Assembly: GCA_002340255.1 (NCBI GenBank)
Contig: DDLS01000095.1
Location: 1-5,459, forward strand
Source of the DNA: Cyanobacteria bacterium UBA2566
GTDB lineage: Bacteria; Cyanobacteriota; Cyanobacteriia; Cyanobacteriales; Desertifilaceae
Length of the DNA: 5,459 nucleotides
Reading direction: 5' to 3'
Under the pieces are notes generated by a model. That model ran no database searches and was not told the origin of the DNA. It was given only the letters and a program-made list of their open reading frames with translations. The position numbers and the translations under genes were made by a program. Shown piece by piece: positions 1 to 5,459 of the stretch. Each line of letters starts with the position of its first letter. Positions within the stretch are counted from its first letter, which is position 1.

Positions 1-27
1 GATAGGGGGATGGGGGGATAGGGGGAG
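1..27. repeat. G-rich 8-base tandem repeat, cut by window edge
   Basis: The plus strand shows GAT at positions 1, 9 and 17, giving a period of 8: GATAGGGG, GATGGGGG, GATAGGGG, then GAG. About 3.4 units are visible and the array may continue to the left. It resembles the heptamer arrays at 117-193 and 3279-3334 but has one extra G per unit. It is G-rich on plus, so it is inverted relative to the array at 117-193. A transcript running out of the permease gene would meet a G-rich array and then this C-rich one about 90 bases later, and the two could pair imperfectly. Confidence 0.75.
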
Positions 28-116
28 CAAACAACAGACTTGGTAGAAGCTCTGAGCTGTTCTAGATATTGTTAAAAACCGTCATTAATGTACCTCATAG
101 CAGAGGAAACTGCTGT
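28..116. other. Intergenic spacer between two repeat arrays, no gene seen
   Basis: No coding region or promoter can be supported here. It contains a small hairpin at 97-116 (arms AGCAG at 99-103 and CTGCT at 110-114 around a 6-base loop, extendable by one G-T and one A-T pair). There is also an 11-base palindrome AGCTC-T-GAGCT at 48-58, whose one-base centre rules out a simple hairpin. The 97-116 hairpin has no T-tract following it on either strand, so it is not a convincing intrinsic terminator, although its position after the pump operon would suit one. Confidence 0.5.
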
Positions 117-193
117 ATTCCCCATTCCCTATTCCCCATTCCCTATTCCCTATTCCCTATTCCCCATTCCCCATTCCCCATTCCCTATTCCCC
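117..193. repeat. 11-unit heptamer array (ATTCCCC/ATTCCCT)
   Basis: Eleven uninterrupted 7-base units run from 117 to 193, differing only in the last base. In plus-strand order that base is C,T,C,T,T,T,C,C,C,T,C. On the minus strand, which is the sense of the permease message, the array reads as G-runs of 3-4 separated by short AAT or AATA spacers, a pattern able to form G-quadruplexes. The array overlaps the end of the permease gene: the stop codon TAG (185-187) straddles the last two units, and the final two codons, GGG and GAA, also lie in the last unit. Short heptamer repeats of this kind are common between cyanobacterial genes. Their function is unknown. Confidence 0.95.
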
Positions 194-3100
194 AGCACTT
201 TGCGCGATAAGATGGGGAACTTTAGAGCGGGAGCGATAGAGTAAGAGATGGACTGAGGGAATATAGTACAAGGCGAGTAGGGTTGCACCGCCTAATCCTC
301 CGGCGATCGCGATCGCTAAGGGCGGCCAAAATCCAGTAGGATCGAGTAACAGGGGTATGAATCCCACTATGGTGGTTAAGGTGGTGGCAATCACATGGCG
401 TGTGGCTTTGAAGACGACTGAAACCGTGGCTTTACGGTTACCATAGCGAGCCTCTGGGTGTTCTCTCAAAGCGGCTAAAACGACGATCGAATCGTTAATT
501 GCAAGACCAATTAATCCTAATGTGCCTAAAATTGCGGTAAATCCAAATAGGGCATTAAATGCCCAGAGTGCAGATAGGGCTAATCCTACCGCAGCGATCG
601 CCACGGTTCCAATGACGAGGGCTAACCGAAAGGAATTAAAGGATAATATCAGGGTGGCTGACATCAGAATTGCCAAAACGCCTATCGTCGAGAATAAATT
701 AGCGATCGCCGTTCCCCGTGCATCGGCTTCGCCTCCATAGCTGATTCGATACCCAGAGGGAAGTTGAAAGTTAATCTCCTTTAGATGGTTTTCAAATCGC
801 TGTAACACAGTATCAGGTAAGGCTCCAGCCGTAATAAACCCTTGCACTGTGTTAATCCGTTCTCCATTGTAACGGGCAACCGTCGCTATATCCGGCACAA
901 AGTCCACCCTCGCCAAACTATCTAGAGGAAGAGTTTCGCCAGTTTGAGGAGCCACCAAATTCAACGCCGACACCCGATCCAGATTTCCTCTAGTGCTATT
1001 GGCTACCCGCACCCGTACCGGAATATCCTCCGTTGCTTCCAGAATCGAACCGCCAACAGAACCCTGCAAACTGCTATCGAGTTGTTGGGCGATCGCCTGA
1101 TTATCCAACCCTACCCGACGGGCTTGCACTTCATCGACAGTTAGCGCCAATTTGGGTAAGGCTTCCGTTAAATCTGCACTGGTATGAATCACATCCTCAA
1201 TTTGGCTTAACTCCGCCCGCAATTGATTCCCCAACCGTCTCAACTCCCCTAAATCTGAGCCATACAAGCGCAACTCGATCGGCGCATCAAAGGGCGGTCC
1301 CTGTTCCAATTGTTTCACGAGTACCTGTGCTTCTGGAAATGTGGCATCGAGATCCTGTTGCAACTGTTGAATCGTCTGCCGTAAATTGTCCGTCGAGTTT
1401 AACTGTACAATCCCTTGGGCATACTGAGGCGCATTTTCCCGATTGGCAACCACATTATAGAAAAAGGTTGGGGCACTTTTACCGAGAAACCATTGCACCT
1501 CATCAATTTGAGGATAGGTCAAAATTAAATCTCGCGCTCTCAGAATTTGCCTCTGGGTTTCGGCGATCGCCGTTTGCGAAGATAACTCAAACTCAATATG
1601 GAACTGATTGCGGTTCGTCGGGGGGAAAAATTGTTGCTCTAAGGTGGGAAACTGGGAAAAGCCCCAAATCGGCAAAATCAAGGCTAAACCAATGGTTAAC
1701 CAAGGGAAGCGAAACAGTTGATTTAAAGTTATCGTATAAACCTTATCTAACCATCGATTGCTAAACCCATATTGCAACCAACCCCAGTTTTGGGGCAGAG
1801 GTTGCCAATAGTGCAACCGCCCCACCAGAGTTACAATCGCTGTTAAAGATAAAAAGAGAGAACTAATAATCGCTAAAATTACGGTTGTGCCGATCGCGCC
1901 AATAAACTCCCCTGTCCCCCCTGGGGAAGTCGCGATCGGTACAAACGCTAACACCGTTGTTACGGTAGAAGCCAGCAGGGGAATAAACAAATGGCTCACC
2001 GTTTCTTGCACAGCTTTACCGGGTGCTTTTCCTTCCTGCAACCGGATCTGTACCTCATCTACTACCACAATCGCATTATCAATCAGCAACCCCAAGGCAA
2101 TGATAATCCCAGTAACGGACATTTGATGCAAGGGAATCTCTAAAATCTTCATGCACCCAAACACCATTAATGTCGCCAGGGGTAAAGCTGAACCGACAAT
2201 TAATGCTGATTTCCAACCCAAGATCGCCAGAGAGACAAGAATAACCAGAGAAGAACCGAGAATCAAGTTACGGATCACACCATCTAGGCGCTGTTGCACG
2301 TATTTACTTTGATCCAAAATAGTCACCAAACCAATGCCATCGGATAGGTTATCCTGATAACGTTGTAACTGAGCTAGAGCATCTTCTGTCCAAAGATCGA
2401 CGCGATAATCTGATTCCACTTTTGCCGCCACAGAAACTCCAGGATAACCATTAATGATCGCTAATTCTGTGGGGGGATCTTCTAATCCTTTGGTCAATTG
2501 GGCAAGATCTCCAAGTCGGGTAATTTGCCCTTGATTGCCCAATTGAATGGGAATTTGTCGAATCCGTTCTAAGGAATCTAATTCACTGTCAACTTCAAAT
2601 AGTAACTCCGTTTCACTGCTGCGAAATTGCCCGGCTGAAACCTTCGCGTCACTAGCTAGAATTTGTTGGGCTAATTCTTGAGCAGTTAAACCCAATTGTG
2701 CCAAGTCTACTGCATTAACATCAACCTGAATTTCTTCTTCTGCCACACCGAAAATATCCACTGTATCCGTTCCCGGAATAGTTCGTAATTCGTCTTCTAG
2801 TCCTTCAGCTAGGCGACGTAAGATCGTGTAATTCGGTTCGCTCTCAAGTTCCCAGGTTAATCCCAAAATTAAGGCATTAGCAGAAGGATCGGTATCTTGA
2901 TATTCTGGATCGCTTGCCCCTGCGGGTAATTCTACAGAAACATCTTCTAGTTTACTCCGCACTTTTGACCAAACGGGATCGACATCGATAATGTTTTCTT
3001 TGAGGTCAATTTTGACAAAGGATACACCGGTAGTTGAGGTAGATTCTAAAATATCAATTTCTTCAATTTCTTGCAGTTCTTGTTCTATTTTTTCAGTAAC

Positions 3101-3274
3101 TAAAGATTCAACTCTTTGGGGTGTAGCTCCGGGTAAGAAAGTGGTCACTGCTCCAAACCGTTGAACAAGTTGTGGGTCTTCCATTCGCGGTAAGGTGAGG
3201 AAGGAAGAAATCCCCCAAACAATGATGAGGATTAAGGAGAGGATGAGGAGTTGTTTATTGCGATAAAAAATCAT
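185..3274 (-). CDS. RND-family efflux permease (AcrB/HAE1-like inner-membrane pump)
   Basis: Proton-driven inner-membrane permease of a tripartite export pump (ACR_tran family), 1029 residues, the usual full length. Residues below count from the ATG at 3274. One membrane helix lies at about 8-26, five more at 334-485, one at 523-539 and five at 861-1012. Two large periplasmic loops, about 27-333 and 540-860, complete the duplicated 12-helix RND plan. Helix 4 carries GLLIDNAIVVVDEV (D399, N400), where AcrB has two aspartates. Helix 10 carries GLAINDSIVVL (N927, D928), where AcrB has K940-N941. Helix 11 keeps a threonine (T964) at the AcrB T978 position. I chose the ATG because an upstream in-frame TTG at 3337 adds only 21 residues read from the heptamer array. 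No Shine-Dalgarno sequence precedes the ATG (CTATTCTCC-ATG). It lies 87 bases after the adaptor gene, on the same strand and probably in one operon. The TAG stop lies inside the next array. The substrate cannot be told from sequence: drugs, lipids or other amphiphiles are possible. The helix 4 and helix 10 motifs do not resemble heavy-metal (CusA-type) pumps. Confidence 0.95.
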   Translation of the reverse strand: MIFYRNKQLLILSLILIIVWGISSFLTLPRMEDPQLVQRFGAVTTFLPGATPQRVESLVTEKIEQELQEIEEIDILESTSTTGVSFVKIDLKENIIDVDPVWSKVRSKLEDVSVELPAGASDPEYQDTDPSANALILGLTWELESEPNYTILRRLAEGLEDELRTIPGTDTVDIFGVAEEEIQVDVNAVDLAQLGLTAQELAQQILASDAKVSAGQFRSSETELLFEVDSELDSLERIRQIPIQLGNQGQITRLGDLAQLTKGLEDPPTELAIINGYPGVSVAAKVESDYRVDLWTEDALAQLQRYQDNLSDGIGLVTILDQSKYVQQRLDGVIRNLILGSSLVILVSLAILGWKSALIVGSALPLATLMVFGCMKILEIPLHQMSVTGIIIALGLLIDNAIVVVDEVQIRLQEGKAPGKAVQETVSHLFIPLLASTVTTVLAFVPIATSPGGTGEFIGAIGTTVILAIISSLFLSLTAIVTLVGRLHYWQPLPQNWGWLQYGFSNRWLDKVYTITLNQLFRFPWLTIGLALILPIWGFSQFPTLEQQFFPPTNRNQFHIEFELSSQTAIAETQRQILRARDLILTYPQIDEVQWFLGKSAPTFFYNVVANRENAPQYAQGIVQLNSTDNLRQTIQQLQQDLDATFPEAQVLVKQLEQGPPFDAPIELRLYGSDLGELRRLGNQLRAELSQIEDVIHTSADLTEALPKLALTVDEVQARRVGLDNQAIAQQLDSSLQGSVGGSILEATEDIPVRVRVANSTRGNLDRVSALNLVAPQTGETLPLDSLARVDFVPDIATVARYNGERINTVQGFITAGALPDTVLQRFENHLKEINFQLPSGYRISYGGEADARGTAIANLFSTIGVLAILMSATLILSFNSFRLALVIGTVAIAAVGLALSALWAFNALFGFTAILGTLGLIGLAINDSIVVLAALREHPEARYGNRKATVSVVFKATRHVIATTLTTIVGFIPLLLDPTGFWPPLAIAIAGGLGGATLLALYYIPSVHLLLYRSRSKVPHLIAQSAGE

Positions 3275-3361
3275 GGAGAATAGGGAATAGGGAATAGGTA
3301 ATAGGGAATAGGGAATAGGGCATAGGGCATAGGGCAATTACCGATTACCCATTGTTAATTC
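3275..3361. repeat. Heptamer array filling the adaptor-permease gap
   Basis: Eight clean units of (A/C)ATAGG(G/T) run on the plus strand from 3279 to 3334: AATAGGG twice, AATAGGT, AATAGGG three times, CATAGGG twice. They are flanked by a degenerate GGAG at 3275-3278 and by CAATTACCGATTACCC plus a TTAATTCTTAATT tail that reaches the adaptor stop codon. The array is G-rich on plus, so it is inverted relative to 117-193. Three AATAGGG units (3300-3320) match a stretch of that array perfectly as reverse complement over 21 bases. Read on the minus strand, three heptamers make seven codons, so the array translates into a 7-residue repeat (PYSLxPI). That explains the spurious N-terminal extension of the permease. 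The gap holds no recognisable ribosome binding site, promoter or terminator. Confidence 0.92.
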
Positions 3362-4738
3362 TTAATTGATACTCACTTTTTGTCCGGAGACGATGCGGTG
3401 GGTTCCGCTGGTGATAATTCGATCGCCGCTTTGCAGGGTTCCGCGAACGAGGGTGCGATCGCCTTCCGTATGCAGAACTTCGATATCTCGACGAGCTACC
3501 CTGTAAATATTATTTCCTTGCGATTCGCCAAGGACGTAAATTGACCATAATCCGCGATCGCCAGGCAGCAGGGCAGTGGAAGGAATCCAAAAGCCTTGTA
3601 TAGCTTGAGTTTCATTCCAGAGTAATTGGGCAGTTTCGCCTACTCTGAGGTCAAAATTAGGGGAAAATTCAAGAACCGCAGTAGCTGTGCGACTGGCGCT
3701 ATCGAGTTCTGGGAGTAGGGTGGTGAGGGTGCCACGATAGGATTGGTTCGCGACTTGAATGGGATAGTTTGCACCAATTCTGAGTTCATTGGCGGTGTTG
3801 CTGGGAACCCCAATGCGCGCTTCTAAGCTACCTTGTTCGATCAGTGCGATCGCTGGAGTTCCAGGACTAACTACGCTTCCTTCGTCCATGAAGCGATCGC
3901 TCACTCGTCCATTAAAGGGAGCGCGAATCACGCTTTTACTCACCTCTACCTCTAAACTTTGCAAACTGGCTTCCAACTGTTGCACTCGCGCCACTTGAGC
4001 CGCTATTGTTTCTTTCCGAGTTCCCGCTAACAGAGCATCTAGATCGCTTTGCGCTTGATTGAGGCGATAGCTTAAAGCTGAAGCATTAGACTCTTCTAAA
4101 TCAAAATCTTCCCGGGAAATTGCCCCTTCTAAATAGAGTTCTCTACGTCGTTCGGTTTTACGTTGAGCGAGGGACAGTTGTTGTTCGATTTCGGACACAG
4201 TAGCGCGGGCAGCAGCAATATCTTCCGCTCGCGCACCGTTGCGAAGTTCTTGCAGAGTAGCGCTGGCTTCAGCTTTTTGGGCGAGGAGTTGTTGACGCTC
4301 GGCTTCTAGGGTACGGATATCTAACTGAGCTATTTCTTGACCTGCACTGATGCGATCGCCTTCATCAACAAACAGGTTAATCACCGTTCCCGATCGCTCA
4401 AAACCCAATTCACTCCGGCGACGGGCGACAATTTCACCGGTATAACTTCGTTGAATCGTATAGCTGGAAATCAGTTCTGCACTTTCGGTTTGTACAGGTA
4501 GCGATGGTTTTTCTTCAATGATCGGTTCTGCCTGGCTGACTGGAGAACGATTTAAGAGCGATCGCCCGACAAACACCCCCAAAGGCAAGAGTAACAAGAC
4601 GATTAACCATCGCCACCGCTTGGGTTGTGGGCGATCTACTGTGGCGATAGCATCCTCAGAATCCTGATTGTGTTCAGCCGTTATTAATACAACTGACTCT
4701 GATAAGCTCTTCGATGAATCGGAAAAATCAGCACTCAT
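3362..4738 (-). CDS. RND efflux periplasmic adaptor (HlyD/AcrA-type membrane fusion protein)
   Basis: Links the inner-membrane RND permease to an outer-membrane TolC-like channel. It is 458 residues from the ATG at 4738. An acidic, serine-rich tail of about 40 residues precedes KRWRW and one membrane helix (about 42-58). The positive charges before the helix predict a cytoplasmic tail. The protein contains no cysteine, so it is helix-anchored, unlike the lipoprotein AcrA. Then follow the first half of the barrel-sandwich (lipoyl-like) domain (about 98-141), an alpha-helical hairpin (about 142-270), the second barrel-sandwich half (270-302, with IRAPFNGRVSDRF), a beta-barrel (about 303-376) and a membrane-proximal domain (about 377-458). 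The hairpin tip has R197-x3-L201-x6-S208, the RLS pattern used by AcrA-type adaptors to engage TolC. The two hairpin arms share a related LxxGxRxExIAA motif (LRNGARAEDIAA and LLAGTRKETIAA). The start is fixed by GGGAGG five bases before the ATG. A TTG at 4780 would add 14 residues encoded by the leader and operator DNA and is rejected. Its own promoter lies at 4803-4830. Confidence 0.95.
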   Translation of the reverse strand: MSADFSDSSKSLSESVVLITAEHNQDSEDAIATVDRPQPKRWRWLIVLLLLPLGVFVGRSLLNRSPVSQAEPIIEEKPSLPVQTESAELISSYTIQRSYTGEIVARRRSELGFERSGTVINLFVDEGDRISAGQEIAQLDIRTLEAERQQLLAQKAEASATLQELRNGARAEDIAAARATVSEIEQQLSLAQRKTERRRELYLEGAISREDFDLEESNASALSYRLNQAQSDLDALLAGTRKETIAAQVARVQQLEASLQSLEVEVSKSVIRAPFNGRVSDRFMDEGSVVSPGTPAIALIEQGSLEARIGVPSNTANELRIGANYPIQVANQSYRGTLTTLLPELDSASRTATAVLEFSPNFDLRVGETAQLLWNETQAIQGFWIPSTALLPGDRGLWSIYVLGESQGNNIYRVARRDIEVLHTEGDRTLVRGTLQSGDRIITSGTHRIVSGQKVSIN

Positions 4739-4743
4739 GTTCG

Positions 4744-4749
4744 CCTCCC
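4744..4749 (-). promoter_or_regulatory. Shine-Dalgarno of the adaptor gene
   Basis: The minus strand reads GGGAGG-CGAAC-ATG, a strong Shine-Dalgarno core at five-base spacing from the ATG at 4738. This decides the start codon against the upstream in-frame TTG at 4780. Neither other gene in the window has a comparable site. Confidence 0.85.
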
Positions 4750-4772
4750 ATCCTCTTCTATACAACAAAGTG

Positions 4773-4792
4773 ATATTCAACTTGTTGCTTAT
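4773..4792. promoter_or_regulatory. Candidate PadR operator 1 (imperfect 20-base dyad)
   Basis: ATATTCAA-CTTG-TTGCTTAT: 8-base half-sites around a 4-base centre, 6 of 8 positions complementary. The core CAAC-TT-GTTG (4778-4787, inner arms) is a perfect inverted repeat. It is closely related to the dyad at 4806-4825: TAyTCAACTTrTTG is shared, with two mismatches in 14 bases, and the copies start 33 bases apart, about three helical turns. It overlaps the predicted -35 of the regulator promoter (4782-4787) and lies within the predicted 5' leader of the adaptor message. Assignment to PadR is inferred from position and symmetry. Confidence 0.55.
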
Positions 4793-4810
4793 CCTCTTTC
4801 AGGTTATACT
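4782..4810 (+). promoter_or_regulatory. Predicted sigma-70-type promoter of the PadR gene
   Basis: TTGTTG at 4782-4787, a 17-base spacer, then TATACT at 4805-4810 (5 of 6 to the TATAAT consensus). Initiation would fall near 4817, leaving a leader of about 24 bases before the ATG at 4841. The -35 lies in candidate operator 1 and the -10 in candidate operator 2, so the regulator probably represses itself. The TATA core is shared with the opposing adaptor promoter. Confidence 0.6.
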
Positions 4811-4830
4811 CAACTTATTGAATATGTCAA
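4803..4830 (-). promoter_or_regulatory. Predicted sigma-70-type promoter of the adaptor-permease operon
   Basis: On the minus strand a consensus -35 TTGACA (4830-4825) is followed by a 16-base spacer and TATAAC (4808-4803, 5 of 6 to consensus). Initiation near 4796 would give a leader of about 57 bases to the ATG at 4738. By consensus match it should be the stronger of the two divergent promoters. Candidate operator 2 covers the spacer and most of the -10, so binding there should block RNA polymerase. Candidate operator 1 lies just downstream of the start. Confidence 0.65.
4806..4825. promoter_or_regulatory. Candidate PadR operator 2 (20-base near-palindrome)
   Basis: ATACTCAA-CTTA-TTGAATAT: 7 of 8 half-site positions are complementary around a 4-base centre, the best dyad in the divergent region. 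The right half TTGAATAT (4818-4825) is also an exact inverted copy of ATATTCAA at 4773-4780 in operator 1. It overlaps the -10 elements of both divergent promoters. Family members often bind ATGT-N8-ACAT-like dyads. This sequence differs, so the link to this PadR protein rests on location and duplication. Confidence 0.6.
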
Positions 4831-4840
4831 TGCGAAATTT

Positions 4841-5389
4841 ATGGCTCTTGCTCACACAATTTTGACCGTGCTTGCCCATGCTCCTCAAAGTGGTTACGAT
4901 ATCAGTAAACAATTTGACGAGCAAGTGAGTTGTTTTTGGAAAGCCAGTCAACAGCAAATTTATCGGGAACTGAGCAAAATGGAGGATCGAGGTTGGGTTA
5001 ATTATGAAACTATTATCCAACCTGGAAAACCGGATAAGAAAGTGTATCACCTCACCGCTGAAGGGAAAGCGCAGTTATGGCGCTGGTTTGCCGAACCCAC
5101 GACTCCAACCCCTGTTCGAGAAGATTTACTGGTGAAGGTGTTAGCCGGACCTTATGGCGATCGCCAATTACTTATCCGTGAAATTAAGCATCGTAGGGAA
5201 ATTCATGAGCTTCAATTAAAACATTATTTAGAAAAAGAAATCCTCTATCAGGATTGCCAGAATCCTTCTGTTGGCGATCGCTTCCGCTATCTTACCCTAC
5301 GCCGCGGTATCCGTTACGAGCGAGAATGGGTGGAATGGTGCGATGAAGTCATGGAGTTTCTGGAACAAATGATAGAAGATTATAATTAA
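4841..5389 (+). CDS. PadR-family transcriptional regulator
   Basis: Predicted dimeric DNA-binding repressor of the adjacent efflux operon and of itself, 182 residues, matching the longer PadR class with a C-terminal helical domain. Residues 1-80 form a winged helix: LTVLAHAPQSGYDISKQF leads in, SQQQIYRELSKMEDRGWV (37-53) holds the recognition helix, and the wing follows (about 54-70, with GKPDKKVYHLTAEG), a standard PadR signature. Residues about 91-178 (from PVREDLLVKVLAG through REWVEWCDEVMEFLEQM) fit the Vir_act_alpha_C dimerisation domain. In characterised PadR proteins next to pumps, such as LmrR, ligand binding relieves repression of the transporter. The ligand here is unknown. ATG 4841 is the only plausible start: there is no in-frame ATG, GTG or TTG back to 4757, and the two nearby upstream ATGs (4824, 4830) are out of frame. 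No Shine-Dalgarno is visible. It is divergent from the adaptor gene, with 102 bases between start codons. Function as the local repressor is inferred from context. Confidence 0.93.
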   Translation: MALAHTILTVLAHAPQSGYDISKQFDEQVSCFWKASQQQIYRELSKMEDRGWVNYETIIQPGKPDKKVYHLTAEGKAQLWRWFAEPTTPTPVREDLLVKVLAGPYGDRQLLIREIKHRREIHELQLKHYLEKEILYQDCQNPSVGDRFRYLTLRRGIRYEREWVEWCDEVMEFLEQMIEDYN

Positions 5390-5459
5390 CACAATCTATT
5401 CTCTAGAGTGGTATTTTGTAGTTACTGAATGACAAGCATATCCCTCTTTTGTCACTCTG
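5390..5459. other. Right-edge intergenic segment, no gene seen
   Basis: Seventy bases follow the regulator stop codon. They contain an 8-base palindrome CTCTAGAG (5401-5408), inverted TGACAA/TTGTCA arms (5430-5435 and 5449-5454, 13-base loop), and AGAGTG/CACTCT arms (5405-5410 and 5453-5458). None is followed by a T-run, so I do not call a terminator. The next gene, if any, starts beyond the window. Confidence 0.4.

Noticed and set aside
97..116. Hairpin AGCAG/CTGCT as an intrinsic terminator of the pump operon
   Set aside because: The stem is short, includes a G-T pair, and no T-run follows on either strand.
117..193. CRISPR array
   Set aside because: The units are seven bases and contiguous, with no spacers between them. 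This is a simple tandem repeat.
1033..1764. A 243-codon open frame on the plus strand
   Set aside because: It lies wholly inside the permease gene on the opposite strand, is rich in Pro, Ser and Arg, and has no recognisable domain. It is a shadow of the real gene.
4739..4780. A 14-residue N-terminal extension of the adaptor from a TTG at 4780
   Set aside because: It would be encoded by the leader, the Shine-Dalgarno and part of candidate operator 1. The ATG at 4738 has GGGAGG at five-base spacing.
4763..4787. CAACAA/TTGTTG hairpin in the adaptor 5' leader as a riboswitch or attenuator
   Set aside because: Six weak A-T-rich pairs with a 13-base loop and no conserved riboswitch motif. The bases are better explained by operator 1 and the -35 element.
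4799..5050. An 83-codon open frame on the minus strand
   Set aside because: It is antisense to the start of the PadR gene, covers both promoters and matches no family I recognise. The PadR frame explains the sequence.
5430..5454. TGACAA/TTGTCA inverted arms as a terminator after the PadR gene
   Set aside because: The stem has only six pairs with a 13-base loop, and no T-run follows before the window ends. It could equally be part of the next control region or chance.

Overview
The window looks cyanobacterial. It carries at least 14 copies of the octamer GCGATCGC (HIP1), at 303, 309, 594, 702, 1089, 1563, 3455, 3554, 3846, 3893, 4352, 4558, 5157 and 5274, about one per 390 bases. It also has intergenic arrays of 7- and 8-base repeats of the ATTCCCC/ATTCCCT type, which are frequent in filamentous cyanobacteria. 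Assignment to a genus is not possible from this sequence alone.

Layout, left to right. Bases 1-193 are intergenic: an octamer array cut by the window edge (1-27), an unremarkable stretch (28-116) and an 11-unit heptamer array (117-193) that runs into the end of the next gene. Bases 185-3274 (minus strand) encode a 1029-residue RND-family efflux permease. Bases 3275-3361 are the gap to the upstream gene of the same operon, mostly a second heptamer array in the opposite orientation. Bases 3362-4738 (minus) encode the 458-residue periplasmic adaptor (HlyD/AcrA type). Bases 4739-4840 are a compact divergent regulatory region, and 4841-5389 (plus) encode a 182-residue PadR-family regulator. The last 70 bases hold no gene I can recognise.

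The genes form a regulated tripartite-efflux locus: the adaptor and pump are co-directional (adaptor first), and the PadR repressor is transcribed away from them. The outer-membrane TolC-like partner is not in the window. The adaptor has an R-x3-L-x6-S motif at its hairpin tip, so such a partner is expected elsewhere in the genome. The divergent region is the best-resolved part. A sigma-70-like promoter for each direction can be read, the two share the same TATA core, and two related 20-base dyads lie 33 bases apart over them. This is the expected arrangement for a local regulator controlling both itself and the pump.

Nothing here amounts to a clearly new system. The points most worth following up are the shared-core promoter with paired dyads, the inverted heptamer arrays that bracket the permease gene and supply its stop codon, and the non-AcrB residue set at the proton-relay positions of the permease. 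Two apparent upstream TTG starts, one for the permease and one for the adaptor, look like annotation traps, and I use the internal ATG in both cases.
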